A stretch of DNA of 64,000 nucleotides from an uncultured Psychroserpens sp. (GCA_947488655.1 CANKZZ010000002.1:310001-374000); one strand, 5' to 3'; shown: positions 24,310 to 33,582, counted from the first letter of the stretch. The notes: generated by a model not told the origin, from the sequence alone. A program made the numbers and translations.

Positions 24310-26688
24310 ATGAAAATATTAAACACAATACTTCTTTTATTCCTAACGTCAATCGCATTTGCCCAAGTAGGGACTAATGGAGATGATAGAAACGAAGAAG
24401 GAAGGAAAATAAAAGAATATAACCTCACTATAGAAGAAAATGAAATGACACTTGCTGGTGTAACTGCAAAAGGTATGACAATCAATGGTAGTATTCCTGG
24501 GCCAGTTTTAGAATTTAATGAAGGAGACCTCGCTATTATTAATGTTACCAACAAAATGGATGAAGAAACCTCTGTGCATTGGCACGGATTAATTCTTCCT
24601 AATTTTTATGATGGTGTGCCCTATTTAACAACGCCACCAATAAAACCTGGTACAACATTTCAATATAGAATCCCTATCAACCAATCGGGTACGTATTGGT
24701 ATCATTCCCACACCATGTTACAAGAGCAGAAAGGAGTATATGGCTCAATTGTTATTCGGCCTAAAGAAAAAACATTGGAATATGATACAGATTTAGTCGT
24801 AGTTCTTTCGGATTGGACAAATGAAAAACCAATGAATGTGCTTCGTAACCTTAAACGAGGTAACGAATGGTATCAAATTAAAAAAGGAACAGCTGTACCG
24901 TTAAGTAGAGTTATAAAAGAAGGTGCATTAGGTGCGCAATTTAAGTTTTGGCGCGATAGAATGGAAGGCGCAGATATTGCTGATATTTATTACCCTGCCT
25001 TTCTATCTAATGGTAAAAAATTGGCGGAATATCCAGAGTTTAAATCTGGAGAAAAAGTAAGACTTCGTTTTATCAACGCCTCTGCCTCATCTTATTATTG
25101 GATGGATTTTGGAGCAGGTAACCCATTAATCGTATCAAGTGATGGTGTTGATGTCACACCAGTCAACAAAAGCAGATTTCTCTTTGGTATCGCAGAAACC
25201 TATGATGTTATAGTGACTATTCCTAACGGTATATTGGAAGTTACAGCAACCACACAAGATGGCTCTGGCAGTACATCCATTCGTTTAGGAAGTGGCAAAC
25301 TTTTTCCTGCAACTGTAATAGATAGACCAGACAAAGTTGCGATGATGAAGCAAATGGCTAAAATGGATATGAAAATGGGTGCACCTGCAATGGCAGGAAA
25401 TCAAAAGAAAAATACACCTGAAGCTTTAATGAAAAGGTATGGAATGCAAATGGATATGAAAGATGGCAAGATGAATATGGATATGAATAATAAGATGTCG
25501 ATGCAAGATGGTAAGATGGATAATCAAATGAGTATGAAAAAGAACGACCAAAAACCTATGAATGATAATCATATGCAAATGGAATTGGACAAAAAGATGG
25601 ATATGAAAAAGGATTCTATACCAATGAACCATAATATGTCTATGATGCCAAAAGACAGTTCGTCGTTTGATTATAATGCACGTAAAACTTATTTCAACTA
25701 TGATTTTTTAAAGGCAAAAGAGAATACGACTTATAAGGCAGATTTACCTGTAAATGACCTTTTACTCAATCTAACAGGTAATATGCAACGCTATGTGTGG
25801 AGCATAAATGGTGTGCCATTATCTGAAACCGATAAGATTAAAATTAAAGGTGGAGAGGTTACCAGAATAACCTTAAATAACTTAACAATGATGCACCATC
25901 CAATGCATCTTCATGGTCATTATTTTAGGGTTATTAATGAAAATGGAGAACGTTCGCCTTTAAAACATACGGTCAATGTGCCACCAATGCAAAAAGTGAT
26001 TATTGAATTTTATAACGAAGAATATGGCGATTGGTTTTTTCATTGCCATGTATTATATCATATGATGGGTGGTATGGCAAGAGTATTTAGTTATGACACA
26101 CCAAGGGATGAAAGAATGGAAGCCTATCCAGTTCAAAAACTCATCAATGAAACAGACCATTATTATTCTTGGGGAAGAGCCCGTGCAGGTTCAAATTTCA
26201 CAGAATTAAACCTTATGTCCAGTAATATTAGAAATGAATTTGGCTTGCGTGCCGAATTTGACTACGACCAAAATGCTGAAGTAGAAGTAAATTATAACCG
26301 ATACTTAAATGATTGGGTGCGCGTGTATGCAGGTGTAAATACAGAAACGTCAACACCGGATTCTTATGACACGTTTAATACCGTAGGATTAGTTGGTGTT
26401 AAATATTTTACACCCTATAGATTTAATGTAGATGTGAGTATGGACCATCAATTGCGTCCAAGAATCCGTTTAGACAGAGAGCTTTTACTATTTCCAAGAC
26501 TTTTTATAGAGGGCGAATATGAATACAGAGCCGACTTTGGATGGGTCAATGATATAGGGAATACATCCTATCAAGGTGAAACCCAATGGTTAGTTGGAGC
26601 CTCTTATATTTTGTCACGAAATTTTTCAATACAAGGCAACTTTAACAACCGATACGGTTGGGGTGGCGGTCTTTTGGTAAGATTTTAA
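24310..26688 (+). CDS. Multicopper oxidase fused to a CopB-like C-terminal domain
   Basis: The N-terminal 600 residues are a periplasmic multicopper oxidase of the CopA/PcoA type, which oxidises Cu(I) to Cu(II). A signal peptide (ILLLFLTSIAFA) comes first. The copper ligands are all visible: HWHG near residue 90, YHSHTM near 134, HHPMHLHGH near 532-540, and HCHVLYHMMGGM near 578-588. Residues 345-450 form a Met/Lys/Asp/Asn-rich insert with many MDMK, MQMD and MSM repeats, a likely copper-collecting segment. From about residue 605 (HYYSWGRARAGSNF onward) the sequence becomes alternating polar and aromatic, with EVNYNRYLNDWVRVYAGVN and GGLLVRF at the end, resembling a shortened CopB/PcoB outer-membrane barrel. 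It follows the outer-membrane factor gene by 3 bases. Confidence 0.9.
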   Translation: MKILNTILLLFLTSIAFAQVGTNGDDRNEEGRKIKEYNLTIEENEMTLAGVTAKGMTINGSIPGPVLEFNEGDLAIINVTNKMDEETSVHWHGLILPNFYDGVPYLTTPPIKPGTTFQYRIPINQSGTYWYHSHTMLQEQKGVYGSIVIRPKEKTLEYDTDLVVVLSDWTNEKPMNVLRNLKRGNEWYQIKKGTAVPLSRVIKEGALGAQFKFWRDRMEGADIADIYYPAFLSNGKKLAEYPEFKSGEKVRLRFINASASSYYWMDFGAGNPLIVSSDGVDVTPVNKSRFLFGIAETYDVIVTIPNGILEVTATTQDGSGSTSIRLGSGKLFPATVIDRPDKVAMMKQMAKMDMKMGAPAMAGNQKKNTPEALMKRYGMQMDMKDGKMNMDMNNKMSMQDGKMDNQMSMKKNDQKPMNDNHMQMELDKKMDMKKDSIPMNHNMSMMPKDSSSFDYNARKTYFNYDFLKAKENTTYKADLPVNDLLLNLTGNMQRYVWSINGVPLSETDKIKIKGGEVTRITLNNLTMMHHPMHLHGHYFRVINENGERSPLKHTVNVPPMQKVIIEFYNEEYGDWFFHCHVLYHMMGGMARVFSYDTPRDERMEAYPVQKLINETDHYYSWGRARAGSNFTELNLMSSNIRNEFGLRAEFDYDQNAEVEVNYNRYLNDWVRVYAGVNTETSTPDSYDTFNTVGLVGVKYFTPYRFNVDVSMDHQLRPRIRLDRELLLFPRLFIEGEYEYRADFGWVNDIGNTSYQGETQWLVGASYILSRNFSIQGNFNNRYGWGGGLLVRF

Positions 26689-26723
26689 ACAATAAACATT
26701 AATAATTAAATAAATAAAAAACA

Positions 26724-27332
26724 ATGAAAAATTTAAAAGTAATAACAGGAATTTTAGCAATGACATTTTTAACATTAATCGCGATGTCGTGTAAAGACGC
26801 AAAAAAAGAACAGAACAACGATGAAGGTCATAAAACAGAAATGAATCACGACAATAGTGATGGTCATCACGATAGTGATAAAAAAGAAATGGCAATGACT
26901 AGCAATCAAGACGGAAATGCAGAAATGATACTTAAAGATTATTTCAATCTAAAAGATGCTTTAGTTGCAGATGATGAAACTAAAGCAAAAGAATTTGGGG
27001 CAGTATTAAAAAAAAGTTTAGAAAATTTAGATGTTTCTAAATATACAGAGGAGCAACAAACAGAATTAAAAGAAATTGTTGAAGATGCAATAGAACACGC
27101 AGAACATATTTCAGAAAGTCCAATGGCACATCAAAGAGAACATTTTAAAGTTTTAAGTAAAGATGTTACAGATATGGTTGCCATTACAGGCACAGCAAAT
27201 ACTTTATACGAGCAATTTTGCCCAATGTACGATAAAGGAAGTGCTTGGTTAAGTAAAAATGAAGAAGTACGTAACCCGTATTACGGAAGCGAGATGTTGA
27301 AATGTGGTAAAGTACAGAAAGAGATTAACTAA
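26724..27332 (+). CDS. DUF3347 lipoprotein
   Basis: This 202-residue protein has a lipobox-like LIAMSC (Cys near residue 23) after a hydrophobic signal. A His/Asp/Lys-rich linker follows (residues 35-60), then a DUF3347 domain. The domain shows DYFNLKDALVADD, HQREHFKVLS, YEQFCPMYDKGSAWLSKNEEVRNPYYG and EMLKCG. The conserved Cys, Met and His residues suggest periplasmic copper binding, but the family has no established biochemistry. The same domain is fused to the C-terminus of the CusB-like adaptor at 31343. It lies 35 bases after the multicopper oxidase gene and abuts the haem-binding gene directly. Confidence 0.85.
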   Translation: MKNLKVITGILAMTFLTLIAMSCKDAKKEQNNDEGHKTEMNHDNSDGHHDSDKKEMAMTSNQDGNAEMILKDYFNLKDALVADDETKAKEFGAVLKKSLENLDVSKYTEEQQTELKEIVEDAIEHAEHISESPMAHQREHFKVLSKDVTDMVAITGTANTLYEQFCPMYDKGSAWLSKNEEVRNPYYGSEMLKCGKVQKEIN

Positions 27333-27791
27333 ATGAAAATTGTTAAAAAGATAATATTGGTTTTATTAGTTGCTTTTGTGGGAATACAATTTATTCCCAC
27401 AGAACACAACCAAAGCGCTATTGTTCCTGTAACCGATTTTATGTTAGTTAACAAAGTTCCAAATAACATTAAAAGTAAGTTGCAAGTATCTTGTTATGAT
27501 TGCCACAGTAATAACACAAACTATCCTTGGTATAACAAAATGCAACCAGTTGCTTGGTTTTTAGAAGACCATATTAAAGAAGGTAAAGCCGAATTAAATT
27601 TTAGTAAATGGGATTCTTTATCTGACCGAAGAAAGGCAAGTAAGTTAAGTTCAATAATTAAGCAGATTGAAAGTGATGAGATGCCTTTATCTTCTTATAC
27701 TTTGATTCATAAAGAGGCAAGGTTTTCAGAAGAAGAAAAGGAAGAAATCCTCAATTGGGTTAAGCAATTAAAAGATAGTATAACTAATTAA
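27333..27791 (+). CDS. Haem-binding domain protein (CxxCH)
   Basis: This 152-residue protein is anchored or secreted by an N-terminal hydrophobic segment (KIILVLLVAFVGIQFIP). The core motif SCYDCHSNNTNYPWYNKMQPVAWFL contains CYDCH, a c-type haem attachment site, and the NYPWY...P..W pattern is that of the Bacteroidota haem-binding domain often found in copper clusters. The C-terminal region (SKWDSLSDRRKASKL; MPLSSYTLIHKEA) supplies the usual distal methionine segment. It begins directly after the DUF3347 stop. The likely role is periplasmic electron transfer beside the copper oxidase; the redox partner is not identifiable. Confidence 0.82.
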   Translation: MKIVKKIILVLLVAFVGIQFIPTEHNQSAIVPVTDFMLVNKVPNNIKSKLQVSCYDCHSNNTNYPWYNKMQPVAWFLEDHIKEGKAELNFSKWDSLSDRRKASKLSSIIKQIESDEMPLSSYTLIHKEARFSEEEKEEILNWVKQLKDSITN

Positions 27792-27802
27792 AAACAAATC
27801 CT

Positions 27803-28330
27803 ATGGAACTCAAAAAATCCGTATTACTCATTCTTTTAAGTTTTGCAATTATTAGCAGTTGTAAAAACAAAGAAAAAGTTGAAGTAGAAACGTCAATAAA
27901 AGAAGTAGTTATAGATATAAAATCTGAAAAACAGTTAGTTGAAAACGTAATGAAGGCATATAAAGATGCTATTCAAAATCTAACTACCAAAGGTACTTTT
28001 GAGCTTTTTACACCAGATGCAACCGTATTTGAACAAGGTAAAGTTGAAGGTACTTACAAAGATTATATAGACCACCATTTAGGGCCCGAATTAGGCCATT
28101 TTAAAAGCTTTACATTTTCAGATTATGAAATCCATACTACTGTAAACTTACCTTACGCTTATACTACTGAAAACTATTTATATACGATAGTTCTAAAAGG
28201 TGATGAAGTTAAAGGTACACAAGAGCGAACTATTGAAAGCAAAGGTGTGGCGACTTCAATTCTTGAAAAGATTAATGGAGAATGGAAAATTATCCATTCA
28301 CATACATCATTTAAAAAAATAAATCAATAA
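27803..28330 (+). CDS. DUF4440/NTF2-like lipoprotein
   Basis: This 175-residue protein has a lipobox (AIISSC near residue 20) and a single NTF2-like fold of the DUF4440 or SnoaL kind (LVENVMKAYKDAIQNLTTKGTFELF; GTYKDYIDHHLGPELGHFKSF; EKINGEWKIIHSHTSF). The His pair in DHHLGPELGH and the C-terminal HSH could bind metal or haem, but no catalytic set is recognisable. It lies between the haem-binding gene and CopA, within the copper operon. Its function is unknown. Confidence 0.75.
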   Translation: MELKKSVLLILLSFAIISSCKNKEKVEVETSIKEVVIDIKSEKQLVENVMKAYKDAIQNLTTKGTFELFTPDATVFEQGKVEGTYKDYIDHHLGPELGHFKSFTFSDYEIHTTVNLPYAYTTENYLYTIVLKGDEVKGTQERTIESKGVATSILEKINGEWKIIHSHTSFKKINQ

Positions 28331-28334
28331 GCTT

Positions 28335-30839
28335 ATGAAACACACATATCACATACACGGAATGACCTGTAACGGTTGTCGTACTCACGTAGAAGAAACA
28401 CTTTCAAAAGTGGAAGGTGTTTCAAAAGCAACAGTCAATTTAGAAAAGGCAGAAGCTACAATCGAAATGGAATCGCATATTCCTATAGAAACATTTCAAG
28501 AAGCCTTAAAAAATGATGGTGGGAGATACAGTATTCATAAACAAGGTGAACATCATCATCATTTAGAAGATAAAACAGAAAAAACATCAAAAGGCAAAGG
28601 TACAGGCACATTTTATTGCCCAATGCATTGCGAAGGGGATAAAACTTACGATAAACCAGGCGATTGCCCTGTTTGCGGAATGGATTTGGTCGAAGAACAA
28701 AATCTATCAAAACAAGCTACAGCTGAACAATGGACATGTCCAATGCATCCAGAAGTTGTAAAAGATGAAGAGGGCTCTTGTCCTATTTGCGGTATGGATT
28801 TAGTACCAATGCAACCTGACCTTTCAGCAGAAGAAAAGACCTATAAAAAATTATTGAAGAAGTTTTGGATAGCAACTGCATTTACTTTACCAATTTTTGT
28901 AATCGCAATGAGCGAAATGCTCAATAACAATCCATTGTACGATATAATGGAACAAAAATATTGGAATTGGATTCAGTTTGCATTATCCATTCCAGTTGTG
29001 TTTTATGCGACTTGGATGTTCTTTGAACGTGCTTATAGAAGTATAAAAACGTGGAACCTTAATATGTTTACCCTAATTGGGATTGGTGCAGGTGTGGCTT
29101 GGTTATTTAGTGTAGTTGGGATGCTTATACCTGATGTTTTTCCAGAGCAATTTAAAACAGAGTTTGGTGCAGTACACGTCTATTTTGAAGCAGCAACGGT
29201 TATTCTAACCTTGGTGCTTTTAGGACAGTTGTTAGAAGCGCGTGCACATAGCAAAACCAATTCGGCAGTAAAAGAATTATTGAAGTTAGCACCTAATAAA
29301 GCAATAAAAATTGTTGATGGAGAAGAAGTTGAAGTCAGTATAGATAAGATAGAATTAAATGATATTCTAAAAGTAAAACCAGGTGATAAAATTCCTGTAG
29401 ATGGTGTAATAACTGAAGGTGAAACAACCATTGACGAATCTATGATTACAGGAGAACCTATTCCTGTAAACAAATCACAAGACGATAAAGTAAGTAGCGG
29501 AACAATTAATGGGAATCAATCCTTTTTAATGAAAGCGGAAAAAGTAGGAAGTGATACGTTACTCTCACAAATCATCCATATGGTTAATGATGCCAGTAGA
29601 AGTCGTGCACCCATTCAAAATTTAGCAGATAAAGTATCAGGTTATTTTGTGCCAGTTGTAGTTCTTATTTCTATTATCACATTTATGGTTTGGGCAATTT
29701 GGGGACCAGAACCTGCTTATGTGTATGCATTAGTCAATGCAATTGCAGTACTAATCATTGCGTGTCCTTGTGCTTTAGGTTTAGCAACACCAATGTCTGT
29801 AATGGTTGGCGTGGGTAAAGGTGCTCAAAATGGTGTGCTGATTAAAAATGCAGAAGCTCTTGAAAAAATGGATAAGGTAAATACACTTATAGTTGACAAG
29901 ACAGGAACGATTACCGAAGGCAAACCAACAGTAGAAACAGTTGGTGCTTTTAGTGATACTTTAAACAAAAATGAGCTACTTCAATACATCGTTTCATTAA
30001 ATACCAATAGTGAACATCCTTTGGCAGAAGCGACAGTTAAATATGGTAAGGAACATAACGCTGAAATAATAAAATCTGAAAACTTTAGTGCTGTCACAGG
30101 AAAAGGTGTTGAAGCTATAATAAAAGATAAAAAAGTAGCATTAGGAAATCCTAAAATGATGGAATATGCCAAAGCAGATATTACATCTAAAATGAAAGAC
30201 GAAGCTAAATCTTACCAAAAACAAGGTAAGACAGTTTCTTATTTGTCGATAGATAAAACCGTTGTAGGATATGTAGTTATAGGAGATAAAATAAAAGAAA
30301 CAAGTGCCAAAGCGATTAAAGCACTTCAAGATAAAGGCATTGATGTTATAATGCTTACAGGCGATAATCACGATACAGCACAAGCAGTAGCATCAGAATT
30401 GAATCTCGCAGATTTTAAAGCCAGTATGCTACCAGAAGATAAACTCAAAGAAGTAGAGAAACTGCAAGAAAAAGGCAAAGTAGTTGCTATGGCAGGTGAT
30501 GGAATTAATGATGCACCAGCATTGGCAAAAAGTGATGTAGGTATTGCAATGGGAACAGGAACAGATGTAGCGATAGAAAGTGCTATGATAACTTTAGTAA
30601 AAGGCGATTTACACGGTATTGTAAAAGCAAAAAATTTAAGTAATGCTGTAATGAAGAACATTAAGCAAAACCTATTTTTTGCACTTATTTACAACACCTT
30701 AGGTGTGCCTATTGCAGCAGGTGTGTTGTTTCCATTCTTCGGAATACTACTCTCGCCAATGATAGCAGCTTTAGCAATGAGTTTTAGTTCGGTTTCGGTA
30801 ATAGGTAACGCACTACGATTAAGAACAATTAAAGTTTAA
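28335..30839 (+). CDS. copA: Cu(I)-exporting P1B-type ATPase with HMA and two HMBD domains
   Basis: This 834-residue inner-membrane copper exporter has, from the N-terminus, an HMA domain (HGMTCNGCRTHVEETLS, residues 8-24), a His-rich linker (EHHHHLED), two heavy-metal-binding HMBD modules (YCPMHCE...CPVCGMDL from about residue 93; TCPMHPE...CPICGMDL from about residue 133), then the ATPase. Eight hydrophobic helices are expected. The transmembrane site ACPCALGLATP has Cys477 and Cys479. The phosphorylation site is Asp521 (DKTGT), with SEHPLAEA as HP locus and GDGINDAPALAKSDVGIAMG intact. These features define the Cu/Ag class, distinct from the CadA-type pump at 16631. It is encoded 4 bases after the NTF2-like gene. 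Confidence 0.95.
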   Translation: MKHTYHIHGMTCNGCRTHVEETLSKVEGVSKATVNLEKAEATIEMESHIPIETFQEALKNDGGRYSIHKQGEHHHHLEDKTEKTSKGKGTGTFYCPMHCEGDKTYDKPGDCPVCGMDLVEEQNLSKQATAEQWTCPMHPEVVKDEEGSCPICGMDLVPMQPDLSAEEKTYKKLLKKFWIATAFTLPIFVIAMSEMLNNNPLYDIMEQKYWNWIQFALSIPVVFYATWMFFERAYRSIKTWNLNMFTLIGIGAGVAWLFSVVGMLIPDVFPEQFKTEFGAVHVYFEAATVILTLVLLGQLLEARAHSKTNSAVKELLKLAPNKAIKIVDGEEVEVSIDKIELNDILKVKPGDKIPVDGVITEGETTIDESMITGEPIPVNKSQDDKVSSGTINGNQSFLMKAEKVGSDTLLSQIIHMVNDASRSRAPIQNLADKVSGYFVPVVVLISIITFMVWAIWGPEPAYVYALVNAIAVLIIACPCALGLATPMSVMVGVGKGAQNGVLIKNAEALEKMDKVNTLIVDKTGTITEGKPTVETVGAFSDTLNKNELLQYIVSLNTNSEHPLAEATVKYGKEHNAEIIKSENFSAVTGKGVEAIIKDKKVALGNPKMMEYAKADITSKMKDEAKSYQKQGKTVSYLSIDKTVVGYVVIGDKIKETSAKAIKALQDKGIDVIMLTGDNHDTAQAVASELNLADFKASMLPEDKLKEVEKLQEKGKVVAMAGDGINDAPALAKSDVGIAMGTGTDVAIESAMITLVKGDLHGIVKAKNLSNAVMKNIKQNLFFALIYNTLGVPIAAGVLFPFFGILLSPMIAALAMSFSSVSVIGNALRLRTIKV

Positions 30840-30858
30840 CCATTAAAATCAAAATATT

Positions 30859-31353
30859 ATGAACACACAAGAACACACAAACAACGATAATAAAGGTATG
30901 AGTAATTACACTAAATTCTTTTTGATGTTAGGCTCATCATTTGTTGCAATGTATATCACAATGTACTTAAATACTTATGAATTTGACCACGTATGGTTTA
31001 GTCTAACACGATTTTATATGGTCTGTTTAGGTATTGCAGCAATGGCCTTAATTATGTTTTTCTTTATGAAGAATATGTACAAGAATAAAAGGAAAAATTT
31101 GGGTATTGTATTAGGTAGCATCATCCTTTTCCTTGGTGCTTTAGGTTTAGTACGTGACCAAAAATCAACCGTAGGTGATGTACTTTGGATGAAGGGTATG
31201 ATACCACATCATTCCATAGCAATTCTAACAAGCGAAAGAGCAGATATAAAAGACCCAGAAGTTAAACAATTAGCAGAGGATATTATTAAAGCACAGAAAA
31301 AGGAAATAGAAGAAATGAAAGCAATGATAAAACGATTAGAAAATGAAAAATAA
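30859..31353 (+). CDS. DUF305 membrane protein
   Basis: This 164-residue protein has three hydrophobic segments (FFLMLGSSFVAMYITMYL; FYMVCLGIAAMALIMFFF; LGIVLGSIILFLGALGL) followed by a short DUF305-type domain: WMKGMIPHHSIAILTSERA and a helical tail (QLAEDIIKAQKKEIEEMKAMIKRL). The MIPHH motif is diagnostic and is thought to bind copper. The Met-rich tail faces the periplasm if the first segment is inserted normally. The gene overlaps the start of the CusB-like gene by 11 bases, so translation is coupled. It is a regular companion of copper clusters in Bacteroidota, though its exact role is not settled. Confidence 0.85.
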   Translation: MNTQEHTNNDNKGMSNYTKFFLMLGSSFVAMYITMYLNTYEFDHVWFSLTRFYMVCLGIAAMALIMFFFMKNMYKNKRKNLGIVLGSIILFLGALGLVRDQKSTVGDVLWMKGMIPHHSIAILTSERADIKDPEVKQLAEDIIKAQKKEIEEMKAMIKRLENEK

Positions 31354-33121
31354 TAAAATAGTCATATACATAGGTTTATTGGCAGTAGGTTTGCTCTTGG
31401 GTTGGTTCCTATTTGGTGGTTCATCAAAAGAAGAAACAGACCATAATCACGATAAGGTTGCAGAAACTAATCAAATGTGGACGTGTTCTATGCATCCACA
31501 AATTATGCAACCAGAACCAGGTGATTGTCCTATCTGCGGTATGGATTTAATTCCTGCCGAAAGTAGTGCAGATGGTTTATTAGCAGACCAATTCAAGTTA
31601 ACAGAAAATGCGATGGCATTAGCCAATATTCAAACAACTGTTGTAGGCAAAGGAAAAATTGATGGTAACACCATCAAATTATCTGGTAAAATTGCTGAAA
31701 ATGAAGAAGCAAACGCTGTACAAGTCAGTTATTTTTCGGGTAGAATAGAACGATTGAATGTCAGTTTTACAGGCGAAGAAGTTCGTAAAGGTCAATTATT
31801 AGCAACCATTTATTCGCCAGAATTGTATGCAGCACAACAAGAGTTAATTACAGCATCATCTTTAAAGGAATCACAACCTGCATTGTACAAGGCGGTTCGT
31901 AATAAATTGAAGTTGTGGAAGCTATCTGAAAAGCAAATCAATCAGATTGAAGAAACTCAAAAGGTAAAAGAAAATTTTCCAGTTTATGCAACCGTTTCAG
32001 GAACAGTCACCGAAAAATTAGTAGAACAAGGCGATTACATAAAACAAGGTCAACCATTGCTTAAAATTGCAAATCTCAATACGGTTTGGGCAAACTTTGA
32101 TGTCTATGAAAATCAAATCGATTTATTTAAAAAGGGACAAGAAGTTTTAGTGACTACAAACGCTTATGCTAATAAGGAATTTAAAGGGAAAGTAGATTTC
32201 ATTGACCCAATATTAAATACCAAAACAAGAACAGTAACCTTACGTGTGGTGCTTAATAATAAGAACGATGTATTTAAACCAGGAATGTTTGTAACCGCTA
32301 ATATTGAACGAGTTTCAAGTAGTAATGATAAGGTATTAACAATCCCAGCATCTGCTGTACTTTGGACAGGTGAACGTTCTGTTGTCTATTTAAAAACCAA
32401 TCCAGACCAAACCGTTTTTGAAATGCGTGAAGTTGTTTTAGGAAATCAAATTGGTAATGAATATGAAGTTTTAGAAGGCTTATTTGTTGGCAATGAAATA
32501 GTAACTAACGGAACTTTTACGGTTGATGCAGCAGCTCAATTACAAGGTAAAAAATCTATGATGAATAAAGATGGTGGCAAAGTAATGACTGGTCACGAAG
32601 GACATTTAGGAATGGATAATAAGGCATCAAAAAAAGAAAATGGCCATACTAATATGAACGAAAGATTGACAGTATCAGAGAAATTTCAAGAACAACTAAA
32701 AGTTGTTTACAATGATTATATCAATTTAAAAGATGCCTTAGTTAAAGAAGATTCAAAAAATACTTCAGTTAATGCAACAAGTTTATTAAACAATTTAAGT
32801 AAAGTGGATATGAAATTATTATCAGACAATAATGCTCATACACATTGGATGTCATTAGTAGGCGACATACAATCTTCTGCGACATCTATTTCTAAAACCT
32901 CTGATATTAAGGCTCAAAGAGACCATTTCAAGCATTTATCATCACATCTAATCAATGCGGTTCAATTATTTGGTGTCAATGAAAAAGTGTATGTAGAATT
33001 TTGTCCAATGGCAGATAACAACAATGGTGCTTATTGGTTGAGTAAAGAAGAAAAAGTAATCAATCCATATTTTGGTGAAGCAATGCTAACCTGTGGAGAA
33101 GTAAAACAAGTAATAGAATAA
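31343..33121 (+). CDS. cusB: CusB-type adaptor with HMBD and C-terminal DUF3347 domain
   Basis: This periplasmic adaptor of the Cu/Ag RND pump has 592 residues, longer than the usual 400-odd. An N-terminal hydrophobic anchor (IVIYIGLLAVGLLLGWFLF) is followed by an HMBD metal module (TCSMHPQIM...CPICGMDLIP, about residues 48-72). A complete HlyD-type adaptor comes next (KIAENEEANAVQVSYFSG; EEVRKGQLLATIYSPELY; GDYIKQGQPLLKIANL). A Met/His/Lys linker (residues 405-435) leads into a DUF3347 domain (residues 445-590) ending FCPMADNNNGAYWLSKEEK, NPYFGEAMLTCGE. The last domain matches the stand-alone protein at 26724. cusA and the outer-membrane factor are 8 kb upstream, so the tripartite pump is split by six copper genes. 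Confidence 0.92.
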   Translation: MKNNKIVIYIGLLAVGLLLGWFLFGGSSKEETDHNHDKVAETNQMWTCSMHPQIMQPEPGDCPICGMDLIPAESSADGLLADQFKLTENAMALANIQTTVVGKGKIDGNTIKLSGKIAENEEANAVQVSYFSGRIERLNVSFTGEEVRKGQLLATIYSPELYAAQQELITASSLKESQPALYKAVRNKLKLWKLSEKQINQIEETQKVKENFPVYATVSGTVTEKLVEQGDYIKQGQPLLKIANLNTVWANFDVYENQIDLFKKGQEVLVTTNAYANKEFKGKVDFIDPILNTKTRTVTLRVVLNNKNDVFKPGMFVTANIERVSSSNDKVLTIPASAVLWTGERSVVYLKTNPDQTVFEMREVVLGNQIGNEYEVLEGLFVGNEIVTNGTFTVDAAAQLQGKKSMMNKDGGKVMTGHEGHLGMDNKASKKENGHTNMNERLTVSEKFQEQLKVVYNDYINLKDALVKEDSKNTSVNATSLLNNLSKVDMKLLSDNNAHTHWMSLVGDIQSSATSISKTSDIKAQRDHFKHLSSHLINAVQLFGVNEKVYVEFCPMADNNNGAYWLSKEEKVINPYFGEAMLTCGEVKQVIE

Positions 33122-33156
33122 TAATAAATCAAGTAATAACAATTAAATTTTAAACA

Positions 33157-33582
33157 ATGAAGAAAGTAATTTTAAGTGTAGTTGCAATAGCAGCAATAGG
33201 TTTAACAAGTTGTAAAAACGAAACTAAAAAAGTTGAAGATACTACAACAACAGAAGTGTCAAAAGAAATCGCAATGACAGATTTATCTTTTGGAGTAAGA
33301 GGGAATTGTGGTATGTGTAAAAGTACCATTGAAAAAGCAGCCTATAGTGTTGAAGGTGTTGCAAGTGCCAATTGGGATGTCGATAAAAAGAAGATTGATG
33401 TTTCTTTTGATGATACCAAATCAGATGCAATGGCAATTCATAAAGCAATAGCAGCTTCAGGTTACGACACCGAAAAAGTTGCAGGAAGTGAAGAAGCCTA
33501 TAAAGATTTACCAGGTTGTTGTAAATACGACCACGAAATGATGATGAATCAGTCAGGTGAAATGAAATCGGATAGTCATTAA
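33157..33582 (+). CDS. HMA-domain metal-binding lipoprotein
   Basis: This 141-residue protein has a lipobox (AIGLTSC, Cys19) and one HMA domain (FGVRGNCGMCKSTIEKAAYSV, with CxxC at GNCGMCK). The C-terminal tail adds CCKYDHEMMMNQ, with further Cys, His and Met ligands. A periplasmic copper chaperone or sponge is the natural reading, possibly handing Cu to the CusB adaptor encoded just upstream (35-base gap). It is the last gene of the island's cargo and is followed by a strong terminator. Confidence 0.88.
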   Translation: MKKVILSVVAIAAIGLTSCKNETKKVEDTTTTEVSKEIAMTDLSFGVRGNCGMCKSTIEKAAYSVEGVASANWDVDKKKIDVSFDDTKSDAMAIHKAIAASGYDTEKVAGSEEAYKDLPGCCKYDHEMMMNQSGEMKSDSH

